Positions 31,196 to 39,419 of a stretch of 64,000 nt of DNA are shown here, one piece after another; the stretch's first letter is position 1, and each line of letters opens with the position of its first letter. Under the pieces are notes generated by a model. The model made no database searches. It saw only the letters and a program-made list of their open reading frames with translations, and was not told the DNA's origin. The position numbers and the translations under genes are program-made. The DNA comes from Asaia sp037151935 (GTDB lineage: Bacteria; Pseudomonadota; Alphaproteobacteria; Acetobacterales; Acetobacteraceae), in NCBI RefSeq assembly GCF_051628905.1, contig NZ_CP157575.1:806001-870000 (forward strand), given 5' to 3'.

Positions 31196-31219
31196 ACCGA
31201 TCGGGCAGCTGAACCGATC
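31189..31219. repeat. 14-bp direct repeat covering two convergent stop regions
   Basis: CAGCTGAACCGATC occurs at 31189-31202 and 31206-31219, a 17-base period. The first copy holds the truA TGA. The base after the second copy differs (A instead of G), which creates the TGA stop of the convergent membrane protein gene at 31218-31220. This looks like a local duplication that reset both gene ends. Confidence 0.75.
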
Positions 31220-31847
31220 AGGACTTCGGTAGTGGCGCCATGAGTTCATGAAGCGCATTGTAATGCGGTGGTAGAACTGCCGCGATGAGATAGAGCGCCG
31301 CAACAGAGAGATTCATCAACACCACCAGAACAGCAGCCTTGCCGCCGCTGATCTGCAACCCCTTGCGTGCAATGAACCAGCCGAGCCAGAGCTCGTAGAT
31401 CTCGACACCGAGCATCACGATCCCAAGCACGGCGGGGGTCGATCCTACACCCGGCATGGCCAGCTCGACGATGCTGAGCGCGAACAGCGAGACCACAACC
31501 GGCAGCCAGCCGCACCAGAGCAGAGCCGTGGCATAGCGCGGCCAGCCGGCATCACGCCCCCAGAACGAGGCCGCGATCTGGGAGACGACCAGCCGGGTCA
31601 GCAGGGCCGCGACCAGGATCAGGACCTTCGTGACCTGCATCGCATCGAAATGCTGGGTGAACTGCGATAGCCCCATCACCACGAAAAGCGCGACACTCGG
31701 CGCGAGGGCCGACAGGAGCGCTTCGGGCGTGTTGCGAAACGCCTCGATACCCTGCGCATCACCGCGAGCAAGCTGCAGGACACCGCGCATGATGCGCGAA
31801 GCCGCCCCCGCAGGGGTATCGCCTGGGGTAGAAGAGCCGGTTTTCAC
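31218..31847 (-). CDS. multi-pass membrane protein (Yip1-like)
   Basis: 209 residues with five or six hydrophobic helices between about 45 and 200 and a short hydrophilic start. Composition and helix spacing recall Yip1-domain proteins, which have no defined bacterial role; this is a weak assignment. GTG 31847 overlaps the dapE stop (GTGA), so it is the third gene of dapD-dapE. No enzymatic motif is visible, and a link to lysine or peptidoglycan precursor synthesis is suggested by position only. Confidence 0.7.
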   Translation of the reverse strand: MKTGSSTPGDTPAGAASRIMRGVLQLARGDAQGIEAFRNTPEALLSALAPSVALFVVMGLSQFTQHFDAMQVTKVLILVAALLTRLVVSQIAASFWGRDAGWPRYATALLWCGWLPVVVSLFALSIVELAMPGVGSTPAVLGIVMLGVEIYELWLGWFIARKGLQISGGKAAVLVVLMNLSVAALYLIAAVLPPHYNALHELMAPLPKS

Positions 31848-32974
31848 AATCCGAATGCCTCAAGAAAATCACGGTAGATCAGAGCCAGTGCCTGCAAATC
31901 GGCAATGGCGACGCATTCATCTGCCTTGTGCATCGTTGCCCCCACAAGGCCGAATTCAGCAACGGGGCAATACTGGGCGATGAAACGCGCGTCCGAGGTT
32001 CCACCACCGGTATCCAGTTTGGGAACGCGCCCGGTATGACGGGACACGACCTCGGAAAGGGCTGCAACAGCCGCACCCGGCTCGGTCAGAAACGCTTCAC
32101 CGCTGATACTCGCCTCGACCTGCGCAGAGGGCGCATGAAGCGAAACCGTATGGCGGATCCACTGCACCAGATCATCGCCGCGATGCTCGGTATTGAAGCG
32201 GATATTAAGCAGAGCCGTCGCCTTGCCCGGAATGATATTCGTGGCGGCATTGCCTACATCCACGCTCACCACCTGAAGGGACGAAGCGGCAAAATGAGCG
32301 TTGCCCTCATCGAGAACACGCGCAGTCAGCGCAGTCAGGATCGGCAGCAGGCGGTGAATCGGATTATCGGCCAGATGCGGGTAAGCGACATGGCCCTGCA
32401 CGCCTGCGACCGTGATCCAAGCATTGAGGCTACCGCGTCGGCCAACCTTGATGACCTCTCCAAGCTGCTGAGGATTCGTGGGCTCGCCGAGAAGGCAGAA
32501 ATCGGGGCGGTGCCCGTTTTCCATCATCCAGGGCAGAACCTCTTTTGTGCCGTGAAGGGCGGGGCCCTCCTCGTCACCGGTGATCAGCAGGCTGACCGAC
32601 CCCTTAAGAGGCCGCTCTGCCTGGAGTAATGCCACCGCTGCGACAAAAGCGGCAATGCCGCCCTTCATATCGGCGATGCCACGCCCGTAGAGCTTACCGT
32701 CGGCGCATTGCGCGCCGAAGGGGTCGTGCGCCCAGCCTTCGCCGGGCGGCACCACATCGGTATGCCCCGCGAAACACAGATGCGGGCCCTTTTCGCCCAG
32801 GCGCGCGAAAAGATTAGGCGTCTGGCTGCCCTCAGGCCCGCAATCCACCCGAGCGGTACTGAAACCGAGACCCGACAAGGTGTCGGCGAGGAGAGCCATC
32901 GCCCCGTCATCGGCAGGCGTAACGGAACGGCAGCCGATCAGTTGACCGGCAAGGGCAACGACATCGAGAGACAC
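31844..32974 (-). CDS. dapE: succinyl-diaminopimelate desuccinylase
   Basis: Zinc metallohydrolase (M20) that removes succinate from N-succinyl-LL-diaminopimelate in the lysine/peptidoglycan precursor pathway. 376 residues. Metal and catalytic motifs: CFAGHTDVVPPGEGW (His/Asp, about 66-80), GRGIADMKGG (Asp, about 96-105), GDEEGPA (catalytic and metal Glu, about 132-138) and a late TGGGTSDARF with His further on. Two bases follow the dapD stop. Full length. Confidence 0.96.
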   Translation of the reverse strand: MSLDVVALAGQLIGCRSVTPADDGAMALLADTLSGLGFSTARVDCGPEGSQTPNLFARLGEKGPHLCFAGHTDVVPPGEGWAHDPFGAQCADGKLYGRGIADMKGGIAAFVAAVALLQAERPLKGSVSLLITGDEEGPALHGTKEVLPWMMENGHRPDFCLLGEPTNPQQLGEVIKVGRRGSLNAWITVAGVQGHVAYPHLADNPIHRLLPILTALTARVLDEGNAHFAASSLQVVSVDVGNAATNIIPGKATALLNIRFNTEHRGDDLVQWIRHTVSLHAPSAQVEASISGEAFLTEPGAAVAALSEVVSRHTGRVPKLDTGGGTSDARFIAQYCPVAEFGLVGATMHKADECVAIADLQALALIYRDFLEAFGL

Positions 32975-32976
32975 GA

Positions 32977-33807
32977 TCAGTCGCGCAGCAATTCGTTAAT
33001 CGAGGTCTTGGAGCGCGTACGCTCATCGACCCGCTTGACGATAACGGCGCAGGCGAGATGCGGCGCGTCCGGCGTCCGGCCGGGAAGCGTACCGGGCACG
33101 ACCACGGAATAGGCCGGGACACGCCCCATATGGATCTCACCTGTCGCGCGGTCGACGATCTTGGTCGAGGCGCCGATGAAAACACCCATGGAGAGAACCG
33201 AGCCACGCTCGACCACGACGCCCTCGGCAACTTCCGAACGCGCCCCGATGAAGCAATCGTCCTCGATAATGACCGGAGCAGCCTGCAACGGCTCGAGCAC
33301 GCCGCCGATACCGGCGCCGCCGCTGATATGCACGTTCTTGCCGATCTGCGCGCAGGAACCGACTGTGGCCCAGGTATCGACCATAGTGCCGCTATCGACG
33401 CGCGCGCCGACATTGACGAAGCTCGGCATCAGCACTACGCCCGGCGCGATATAGGCCGAACGACGCACGATGGCACCGGGAACGGCACGGAAACCGGCTT
33501 CGGCAAAGCGGAACTGGTCCCAACCATCGAATTTCAGCGGCACCTTGTCGAAGCCGGGAACACCTCCGCAGGCACGCTCGGCAACCCGGCTATCGGTGAT
33601 GCGGAAAGAAAGCAGAACGGCCTTCTTGAGCCACTCATGCACGACCCAGCCATTCTCACCCGGTTCAGCCACACGCAGCCGGCCTTCATCGAGAGCCGTG
33701 AGAGCATGCTCGATCGCTTCGCGCGCCTCGCCTTCCGTATGGGCATTGAGCGTGTCACGACGCTCCCACAGAGAGTCGATCACGGTGCGCAGGTCGGAGA
33801 CGGGCAT
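32977..33807 (-). CDS. dapD: tetrahydrodipicolinate N-succinyltransferase
   Basis: Succinylates tetrahydrodipicolinate, the committing step of the succinylase branch to diaminopimelate and lysine. 276 residues from ATG 33807 (AGGA ten bases upstream). A TTG at 33837 would add ten residues and lacks a good site. The C-terminal half is a left-handed beta helix of hexapeptide repeats (IAPGVVLMPSFVNVGARVDSG onward, shown in part). Operon with dapE. Confidence 0.96.
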   Translation of the reverse strand: MPVSDLRTVIDSLWERRDTLNAHTEGEAREAIEHALTALDEGRLRVAEPGENGWVVHEWLKKAVLLSFRITDSRVAERACGGVPGFDKVPLKFDGWDQFRFAEAGFRAVPGAIVRRSAYIAPGVVLMPSFVNVGARVDSGTMVDTWATVGSCAQIGKNVHISGGAGIGGVLEPLQAAPVIIEDDCFIGARSEVAEGVVVERGSVLSMGVFIGASTKIVDRATGEIHMGRVPAYSVVVPGTLPGRTPDAPHLACAVIVKRVDERTRSKTSINELLRD

Positions 33808-33845
33808 CTTCAGGCGTCCTTTGGCGGGGTTACTCAAGTGAGCGG

Positions 33846-33874
33846 ACCATGCTCAGGACGCATCAAGAAGTCAA
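33846..33874 (-). promoter_or_regulatory. candidate sigma-70 promoter of dapD
   Basis: Reading minus, TTGACT (33874-33869), a 17-base spacer and CATGGT (33851-33846). The -35 is strong and the -10 poor. Position, about 35 bases before the dapD ATG, is right. Confidence 0.4.
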
Positions 33875-33945
33875 CGAATCTTGCGCCGTACAGGCGTTAA
33901 GGATGAATTAAATACCAACAGCTATATTGGATCGCGAGCCAGGAA

Positions 33946-35052
33946 ATGGGACTTTGGCCAGGAACCTCTATTATCGAGAGCGTCGCAAATCTTGCCTCTC
34001 TGCCTCCGGGAACACGCCAGATGAACGCATTCCTGTTGAACACCCTGCGTTCGACGCTCTCCAGTTTTATTTTCGGGAGTAGTGGAGCGTCCCCGCGGAC
34101 GGGACCGCAGGACTGGAAGCAGCGCGAACTCGAGTTCCAGGCCTCGCTTCTTGAGACCCTACGCGCGGCTATTTCGGTATCTGAAGGGCTGAGGCAGGCT
34201 TTCGAGCAATTCTGCGCCCAGACAAAACCTCAGCGCGGTGTTCTCATGAGTGCGGGGGCGCTCGTCATACCGCCCCCCTCGGAGCCGCAATTGCATGTTC
34301 TTCACTCCTGGCCGAAGCAGGACAGGACATCGCGTGAGGAGTTCGGCGGCCAGCGTAGCAGCACCAATCTCTGCCTGCGGGCGATTACGGAAATCCGGCA
34401 TCAGGGAGAAATTGGCATCTTCGTCTATTTTCCCCATCGCTTTCCGACTCGCGCTGCGGAGGCCTTCAGACGCGTGCTCGACACGCTGATCCAGACAGCG
34501 GCGGCGATGATCGAGGTCGATCATCGCTATCGTGTACTGATGCGTGCCCTGCCCTACGACCCTTTGACGCATCTGCCAATCTGGTCGCTGTTTCGCGAAA
34601 AAGTCGAAAGGCGCTTACCTCGGCTCGATCGGGAGCATCTTCCCGCGACACTGATGCTCGTCAGCTTTTCCGGATTACTGAATACGCCGCAGGGTCTGAT
34701 CGATGCAGACGATGCCATCGAGCAGATCGCGCATGTTCGCGATGCCATCGCCTTTCTGCAGCGCGCCATCCGCCCGACCGATCTGATCGGACAGCTGGAC
34801 CGCGAAAGTTTCGTGCTCTGGCTCGATGGGGGGGACCGTTTTGCCTCGGTCGAGCGCGCCGATCAGATATGCAAAAGACGCTATCTCTGTTCTGCGGGAG
34901 CCAATCCTCTGGTTTCGGTCAAAATCGGCCTTGTAACGCGCGAACCGCATTCAACTGACACGGTGGACGCCTTTTTCGAGAGAGCACGCCTCGCTCTCTC
35001 GATCGCCCATGAAGAAAGCGTGGACTGGTATTTCGCCCACGAAAATGCCTGA
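33946..35052 (+). CDS. GGDEF-like protein with degenerate active site
   Basis: 368 residues, no membrane helix. The N-terminal half (about 55-190) may be a GAF-like sensory domain. The C-terminal half is diguanylate-cyclase-like: it opens with YDPLTHLPIWSLF (compare DPLTGLPNRRLF) at about 204, but the GGDEF signature is DRESF (285-289, after QL). The metal and substrate residues are therefore missing, so diguanylate cyclase activity is unlikely; a binding or protein-interaction role is inferred. ATG 33946 has AGGA too close to it; ATG 34021 (MNAFLLNTL) with GGGA upstream is a plausible alternative. Convergent with argB, stop to stop. Confidence 0.75.
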   Translation: MGLWPGTSIIESVANLASLPPGTRQMNAFLLNTLRSTLSSFIFGSSGASPRTGPQDWKQRELEFQASLLETLRAAISVSEGLRQAFEQFCAQTKPQRGVLMSAGALVIPPPSEPQLHVLHSWPKQDRTSREEFGGQRSSTNLCLRAITEIRHQGEIGIFVYFPHRFPTRAAEAFRRVLDTLIQTAAAMIEVDHRYRVLMRALPYDPLTHLPIWSLFREKVERRLPRLDREHLPATLMLVSFSGLLNTPQGLIDADDAIEQIAHVRDAIAFLQRAIRPTDLIGQLDRESFVLWLDGGDRFASVERADQICKRRYLCSAGANPLVSVKIGLVTREPHSTDTVDAFFERARLALSIAHEESVDWYFAHENA

Positions 35053-35976
35053 TCAGGCAGCGCGGATAAGCGTGCCTGATCCCTTATGGGTGAAGAGTTC
35101 GAGCAGGCAGGCGTGAGGCACACGTCCGTCGAGGATCACCGCCGCACTGGCCCCTGCCTTGACCGCGGCGAGACAGGTCTCGACCTTGGGGATCATACCG
35201 CCTGAAATCGACCCGTCGGCAATACGACGCTGCGCTTCTTCTGCGGTCAGTTCAGGAATGAGCTTGCCGTTTTCGTCAAGGACACCTGCCACATCGGTCA
35301 GCATCAGCAGACGCGAGGCATTGACACTGCCCGCAATCGCCCCGGCAGCGGTGTCCGCATTGATATTATAGGTTTCGCCCTTCTCGCCCACACCGACCGG
35401 GGCAATCACGGGGATGAGCCCGGAGCCGAGCAGGGAATAGAGTACACGCGGATCGATCTTTGTGGGCTCACCCACGAAGCCGAGATCCTGCACTTCTTCC
35501 TGCCCCGAGCACGCGTTGCGGCTGCGGTGCATCAGCTTGCGCGCCTGCAACAGCCCGCCATCCTTGCCCGAAATACCAACAGCCAGAGCGCCGGCGCGGT
35601 TGATGAGATCGGCCACCTGCTTGTTGACGCTGCCCGAAAGCACCATCTCGATGACGTCGATCGCCGCCTGATCGGTGACACGAAGCCCATCGACGAAGCG
35701 GGACTCGATTTCAAGACGTTTGAGCATGGCGCTGATCTGGGGGCCACCGCCATGCACGACGATCGGGTTGATGCCGACCAGTTTCAGCAGGGCGATGTCG
35801 CGACCGAAGGCGCTCGAAAGATGATCCTTGCTCATGGCGTTACCGCCATATTTCACGACGATCGTGTCACCGGCATAACGACGCAGAAAAGGGAGGGCAC
35901 TGGCAAGCAGGGCTGCCTGCTGCTGGCCTTCGTCATTCATGTCAGGGAGGGTGAACTCCGCTGCGTCCTTCTTCAT
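35053..35976 (-). CDS. argB: acetylglutamate kinase
   Basis: Phosphorylates N-acetylglutamate in arginine synthesis. 307 residues of the amino-acid-kinase fold: VVKYGGNAMS (about 42-50), VVHGGGPQIS (about 72-81), and the conserved GGMIPKVE segment (about 260). The N-terminal helix (residues 1-30) is long, as in arginine-sensitive hexameric enzymes. ATG overlaps the engB stop by four bases. Its stop abuts the convergent gene exactly, the two stop codons forming TGATCA. Confidence 0.96.
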   Translation of the reverse strand: MKKDAAEFTLPDMNDEGQQQAALLASALPFLRRYAGDTIVVKYGGNAMSKDHLSSAFGRDIALLKLVGINPIVVHGGGPQISAMLKRLEIESRFVDGLRVTDQAAIDVIEMVLSGSVNKQVADLINRAGALAVGISGKDGGLLQARKLMHRSRNACSGQEEVQDLGFVGEPTKIDPRVLYSLLGSGLIPVIAPVGVGEKGETYNINADTAAGAIAGSVNASRLLMLTDVAGVLDENGKLIPELTAEEAQRRIADGSISGGMIPKVETCLAAVKAGASAAVILDGRVPHACLLELFTHKGSGTLIRAA

Positions 35977-36650
35977 CCCTGCTCCCCTTCCGCTCCTGAG
36001 CCCGCACAGGAGCGGGCGATTTCGGCACGCAAAGTCTCGATGCCCAGTGCGGTTTCGCTGCTGGTGATCACGATATGCGGATAAGCTGCCGCATGCTTGG
36101 CCAGTACGGCATCAACCTCGGCAATCTTGGCTTTGAGCTTGTTCGGCCCCATGCCATCGGCCTTGGTCAGCACGACCTGAAACAGCACGGCAGCGCGGTC
36201 GAGCATCTCCATCACGTCGCGATCGGCCTGTTTCAGCTCGATGCGTGCATCGAGCAGCAGAAAGACGCGTGTCAGGGTCGGGCGGCCGCGAAGATAGGCA
36301 AACATCATTGTCTGCCATTCTTCTTTCACCGACTTGGCCGCTTTCGCAAAGCCATAGCCAGGCATGTCGACCAGGGCCAACCTGCCGCCGAGATTGAAGA
36401 AATTGAGCTGTTTGGTGCGGCCTGGCTCGGAAGAGGCGCGGGCCAGCCTGTTACGCCCGGTAAGAGCATTGATCAGGCTGGACTTGCCGACATTGGAGCG
36501 CCCCGCAAAAGCCACTTCCGGCCCGGCGAGCGGCGGAAGCTGGTCGAGCTTCTGTGCGCCAAAAAAGAACTCGCATTCAGCAGCGAAAAGCAGACGACCG
36601 TTCTCGATCTGCTCGTCGGTGAAAACGGTCGGATCTTCTTTCTGGGTCAC
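35973..36650 (-). CDS. engB: ribosome biogenesis GTPase EngB/YsxC
   Basis: GTPase needed for large ribosomal subunit assembly and cell division. 225 residues from GTG 36650, which overlaps the yidC stop (GTGA). A frame extending into yidC is spurious. G motifs: GRSNVGKSSL (G1, about 52-61), T in GRTKQLNFF (G2), DMPGYG (G3), TKADG (G4, about 164-168) and SSE (G5). It sits between yidC and argB, an order common in alphaproteobacteria. Confidence 0.95.
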   Translation of the reverse strand: MTQKEDPTVFTDEQIENGRLLFAAECEFFFGAQKLDQLPPLAGPEVAFAGRSNVGKSSLINALTGRNRLARASSEPGRTKQLNFFNLGGRLALVDMPGYGFAKAAKSVKEEWQTMMFAYLRGRPTLTRVFLLLDARIELKQADRDVMEMLDRAAVLFQVVLTKADGMGPNKLKAKIAEVDAVLAKHAAAYPHIVITSSETALGIETLRAEIARSCAGSGAEGEQG

Positions 36651-38416
36651 GACTTGCTGACGGCCTTGCCGCCCTTCTGAACCTTGCGATCGATCTGAAC
36701 CTGAATGAGCTTCTGCTGGGCGTAGCTCAGAATGTTGTTCCAGGTATAGTAGATGACGATACCTGCCGAGAGACGCCCCAGGAAGATCGTATAGATGACC
36801 GGCATGAACTGCATGATCTTCTGCTGCGCCGGGTCCATGCTGACCATGCTCTGACGCTGCATCAGCCAGATGGTGATGCCGAACAGGATGGGCCAGATGC
36901 CGACATGCAGCATTTCGGGCATGAAGCTGGGATTGAACGGCAGAAGACCGAAGAGATTGAAGATGGTGGTCGGATCGGGTGCCGACAGATCGCGTATCCA
37001 GCCGTAGAACGGCGCATGACGCATCTCGATGGTGATGTTCAGCACCTTGTAGAGGCAAAATGCGACTGGTGCCTGGACCAGAAGCGGCAAGCAGCCCCCG
37101 GCCGGGTTGACACCCTCTTCCTTGTAAAGCGCCATGATCTGCTGGTTCTGGGCCAGCTGGTCACCCTTGTTATGCTCGCGGATGGCCTGGATGCGCGGCG
37201 AGAGCGTGCGCATACGCGCCATCGACGCGAATGACTTGGTGGCGAGCGGATACAGGATCAGCTTGATGATCAACGTCATGATCAGCAGCGCGATGCCGAA
37301 ATTGCCGACCTTGTCATACAGCCAGTGCAGCACATGGAACATCGGGCGCGTCAGGAACGCGAACCAGCCGAAATCCACCGCCTTGTAGAAATACGGAATG
37401 TGCAGGTCGTTGGTATACTGGTCGAGGAGATTGACCTCCTTCGCCCCGGCAAAAACCATGCTGGTCGTCTGCACCGTCGAGCCCGGCGCGATCTGGATCG
37501 GCTGGCTGGACTGGGTATCGACGATATAGGAGCCTTCCTTGGCGTTGGGCACAAAGCGGTAATGCACCGAAACAGCGGCCTTCTGGTCGGGGATAACCGC
37601 CGTGAGCCAGTATTTGTCTGTGATACCTGCCCAACCACCTACGCCATCGGCAGACCAGGCCGAGTTGTCGGGCTTGGTCGCGCCCTTGCGCATGGTCTTG
37701 TAGGATTCCTCGTCCAGTCGGTCATTCATGACCGAAAGCGGGCCTTCCTGCACGATCATCCCGCCGGTTTCGAGCGGTTTGTAATCACGCTCGACACGCT
37801 GGAACGGCGTGAGCGAAACCGGCGCCCCTGCCTGATTCTGAACGCTCTGGGTAATCGCGAACAGATAGCGACGATCCAGCTTGATCTCGATTTTGAAAAT
37901 CAGCCCCTGCCCGTTATCCCACTGCATGGTGACAGGGTGATCAGGGGTGAGCGTCTTATCGTCACTCGCCCAGTCGGTCGTCGCATCCGGCAGATGCAGG
38001 GTCGAGCCCGCTGGCGCCTGCCAGCCCAGCTCGACAAAACTCGGCTGCGGACCCTCTCCATTCTCGAGCAAGCGCACCAGCGGCGAGTTCTTGTCCAGCG
38101 TCTCGCGGTAATGCGTGAGGACCAGATTATCGAAACGGGCACCGCGCAGGCTGAAAGAGCCTGTCGCATCCGGCCCGTCAATGGCGATACGACCGGCAGG
38201 TCCTGCGGCTGCAGCCGGGCCATTGGCCGGAGCGCCACCGGGCGCCGCCACGGGCAGAGCGGAGACCTTGCCGCCCGCTTCGGGCCCCTTGCCCTGGGCC
38301 TGCTGATTTGTCTGGGTCTCGACGTCTTTCTTCGCGTGCTGAGGCACGAAATAATCGAAGCCGACCACAATCGCGGCCGAGAGACTGGTTGCCACGATGA
38401 TGCGCTTGATATCCAT
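36647..38416 (-). CDS. yidC: membrane protein insertase YidC
   Basis: Inserts and folds inner-membrane proteins, alone or with Sec. 589 residues from ATG 38416 (MDIKRIIVATSLSAAIVVG); a longer frame adds 27 non-homologous residues. First helix at 5-21, then a proline/alanine-rich linker, the large periplasmic P1 domain (about 80-340) and five C-terminal helices, with VNPAGGCLPLLVQAPVAFCLY in the conserved core including the groove region. The tail is basic. Part of rpmH-rnpA-yidD-yidC-engB. Confidence 0.97.
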   Translation of the reverse strand: MDIKRIIVATSLSAAIVVGFDYFVPQHAKKDVETQTNQQAQGKGPEAGGKVSALPVAAPGGAPANGPAAAAGPAGRIAIDGPDATGSFSLRGARFDNLVLTHYRETLDKNSPLVRLLENGEGPQPSFVELGWQAPAGSTLHLPDATTDWASDDKTLTPDHPVTMQWDNGQGLIFKIEIKLDRRYLFAITQSVQNQAGAPVSLTPFQRVERDYKPLETGGMIVQEGPLSVMNDRLDEESYKTMRKGATKPDNSAWSADGVGGWAGITDKYWLTAVIPDQKAAVSVHYRFVPNAKEGSYIVDTQSSQPIQIAPGSTVQTTSMVFAGAKEVNLLDQYTNDLHIPYFYKAVDFGWFAFLTRPMFHVLHWLYDKVGNFGIALLIMTLIIKLILYPLATKSFASMARMRTLSPRIQAIREHNKGDQLAQNQQIMALYKEEGVNPAGGCLPLLVQAPVAFCLYKVLNITIEMRHAPFYGWIRDLSAPDPTTIFNLFGLLPFNPSFMPEMLHVGIWPILFGITIWLMQRQSMVSMDPAQQKIMQFMPVIYTIFLGRLSAGIVIYYTWNNILSYAQQKLIQVQIDRKVQKGGKAVSKS

Positions 38417-38500
38417 CAGCCGAATACCGGTCTTTCCAATGAGAATGAAACGAATAGCGAGAGACACAAGCCGGAAGCTGCGTCCGTAGCGGTTCAAGTG

Positions 38501-38544
38501 GCCGAATTCCGGTCACAAAACAATAGGCGCGGGTGGAATTCGGC
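38501..38544. promoter_or_regulatory. 10-bp inverted repeat between yidD and yidC
   Basis: GCCGAATTCC (38501-38510) and GGAATTCGGC (38535-38544) are exact reverse complements with a 24-base loop, just past the yidD stop. No T tract follows, so it is not a classical terminator; it may shield the upstream mRNA end or be a processing site. Confidence 0.5.
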
Positions 38545-38556
38545 ATTTTATGCCTG

Positions 38557-38790
38557 TCAGGGCACCGGATCCACGCCCCCGCGGCAATAGGGATGGCAAC
38601 GCGCGAGACGATGCACCGTCAGCCAGAGGCCGCGCCCTATGCCATGACGGGTCAGGGCTTCCTGAGCATATGCACTGCACGAAGGATGGAAACGGCAGTT
38701 TGTGCCGAGCTGCGGGCTGATGAAGCGGCGATAGACATGCAATAAAATCAGAAGGCAGGAGAGAACCAGCTTTCTGACCGATTCCATCAC
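38557..38790 (-). CDS. yidD: membrane protein insertion efficiency factor YidD
   Basis: Small peripheral inner-membrane protein that aids YidC-dependent insertion. 77 residues: an amphipathic helix (about 5-20) and the cysteine core YRRFISPQLGTNCRFHPSCS, then HPYCRGGVDPVP at the end, all family hallmarks. Either of two adjacent ATG codons (38790 or 38787) may start it; both overlap the rnpA stop. Confidence 0.95.
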   Translation of the reverse strand: MMESVRKLVLSCLLILLHVYRRFISPQLGTNCRFHPSCSAYAQEALTRHGIGRGLWLTVHRLARCHPYCRGGVDPVP

Positions 38791-39128
38791 AGAGCCTGTC
38801 CCTTTTTCAGGGCATGTTCCAGATCGGCAATGAGTTTGCCGAAAGGGCGGCCTCTGGTCGAATCGCGTCCAATGAGAACGAGATCTACCGCAGCGAGATC
38901 GCTCTCGGAGGCCACATGGCGCAACGCCGCCCTCAGGCGGCGGCGCGTGCGGTTACGCACGACGGCGTTACCGACTTTTTTAGTTACAGTAAATCCGACG
39001 CGGGCCGGGGCTTCCTCATCTGTTTTCAGAACCTGAAGCACGAGACCCGATGTGGCGACCTTGCGCCCCCGGCTGGCGACCCGAAGAAATTCGGGCCTTT
39101 TCCGAAGCTTTTGGGGCTGGCCTGCCAA
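38787..39128 (-). CDS. rnpA: ribonuclease P protein component
   Basis: Basic cofactor of the RNase P ribozyme for tRNA 5' maturation. The family core begins LRKRPEFLRVASRG and includes the RNR-type motif GNAVVRNRTRRRLR. The start is uncertain. TTG 39128, after the rpmH stop, gives 113 residues, a normal length. GTG 39194 with GGAAA upstream gives 135 residues and would overlap rpmH by 59 bases. Neither has a good ribosome binding site, suggesting translational coupling with rpmH. Confidence 0.93.
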   Translation of the reverse strand: MAGQPQKLRKRPEFLRVASRGRKVATSGLVLQVLKTDEEAPARVGFTVTKKVGNAVVRNRTRRRLRAALRHVASESDLAAVDLVLIGRDSTRGRPFGKLIADLEHALKKGQAL

Positions 39129-39135
39129 GTCGAAA

Positions 39136-39270
39136 TCAGGCCGAGAGCTTCTTGCGGCCCTTGGCGCGACGGTTGTTGATGACGCGACGGCCACCGACGG
39201 TTTCCATACGGGCGCGGAAGCCGTGGCGACGCTTGCGGACGAGCTTGGACGGTTGATAGGTACGCTTCAT
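39136..39270 (-). CDS. rpmH: 50S ribosomal protein L34
   Basis: 44 residues, MKRTYQPSKLVRKRRHGF onward, the full L34 sequence ending RAKGRKKLSA. First gene of the rnpA-yidD-yidC operon. TGAGGAATG lies upstream of ATG 39270 as ribosome binding site, and a good promoter lies about 95 bases further up. The longer open frame upstream is not coding. Confidence 0.98.
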   Translation of the reverse strand: MKRTYQPSKLVRKRRHGFRARMETVGGRRVINNRRAKGRKKLSA

Positions 39271-39370
39271 GGCGTCATTCCTCAAGGCAATGATTGACGG
39301 CAAGGCCAGTGAAGGCCCACCCTGACAAGAAGACGACACAAGGCTGACGCCATCTTCCTCTGTGCGCGGG

Positions 39371-39399
39371 CTTTTACGAGCCCAGAACTGCCCTGTCAA
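39371..39399 (-). promoter_or_regulatory. sigma-70 promoter of rpmH operon
   Basis: Reading minus, TTGACA (39399-39394, perfect -35), a 17-base spacer and TAAAAG (39376-39371). The transcript would begin near 39364, about 94 bases ahead of rpmH. The -35 ends 20 bases before the divergent ATG at 39420, so the two genes share this spacer. Confidence 0.7.
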
Positions 39400-39419
39400 T
39401 CAAATCAAGGAGTCTGACC

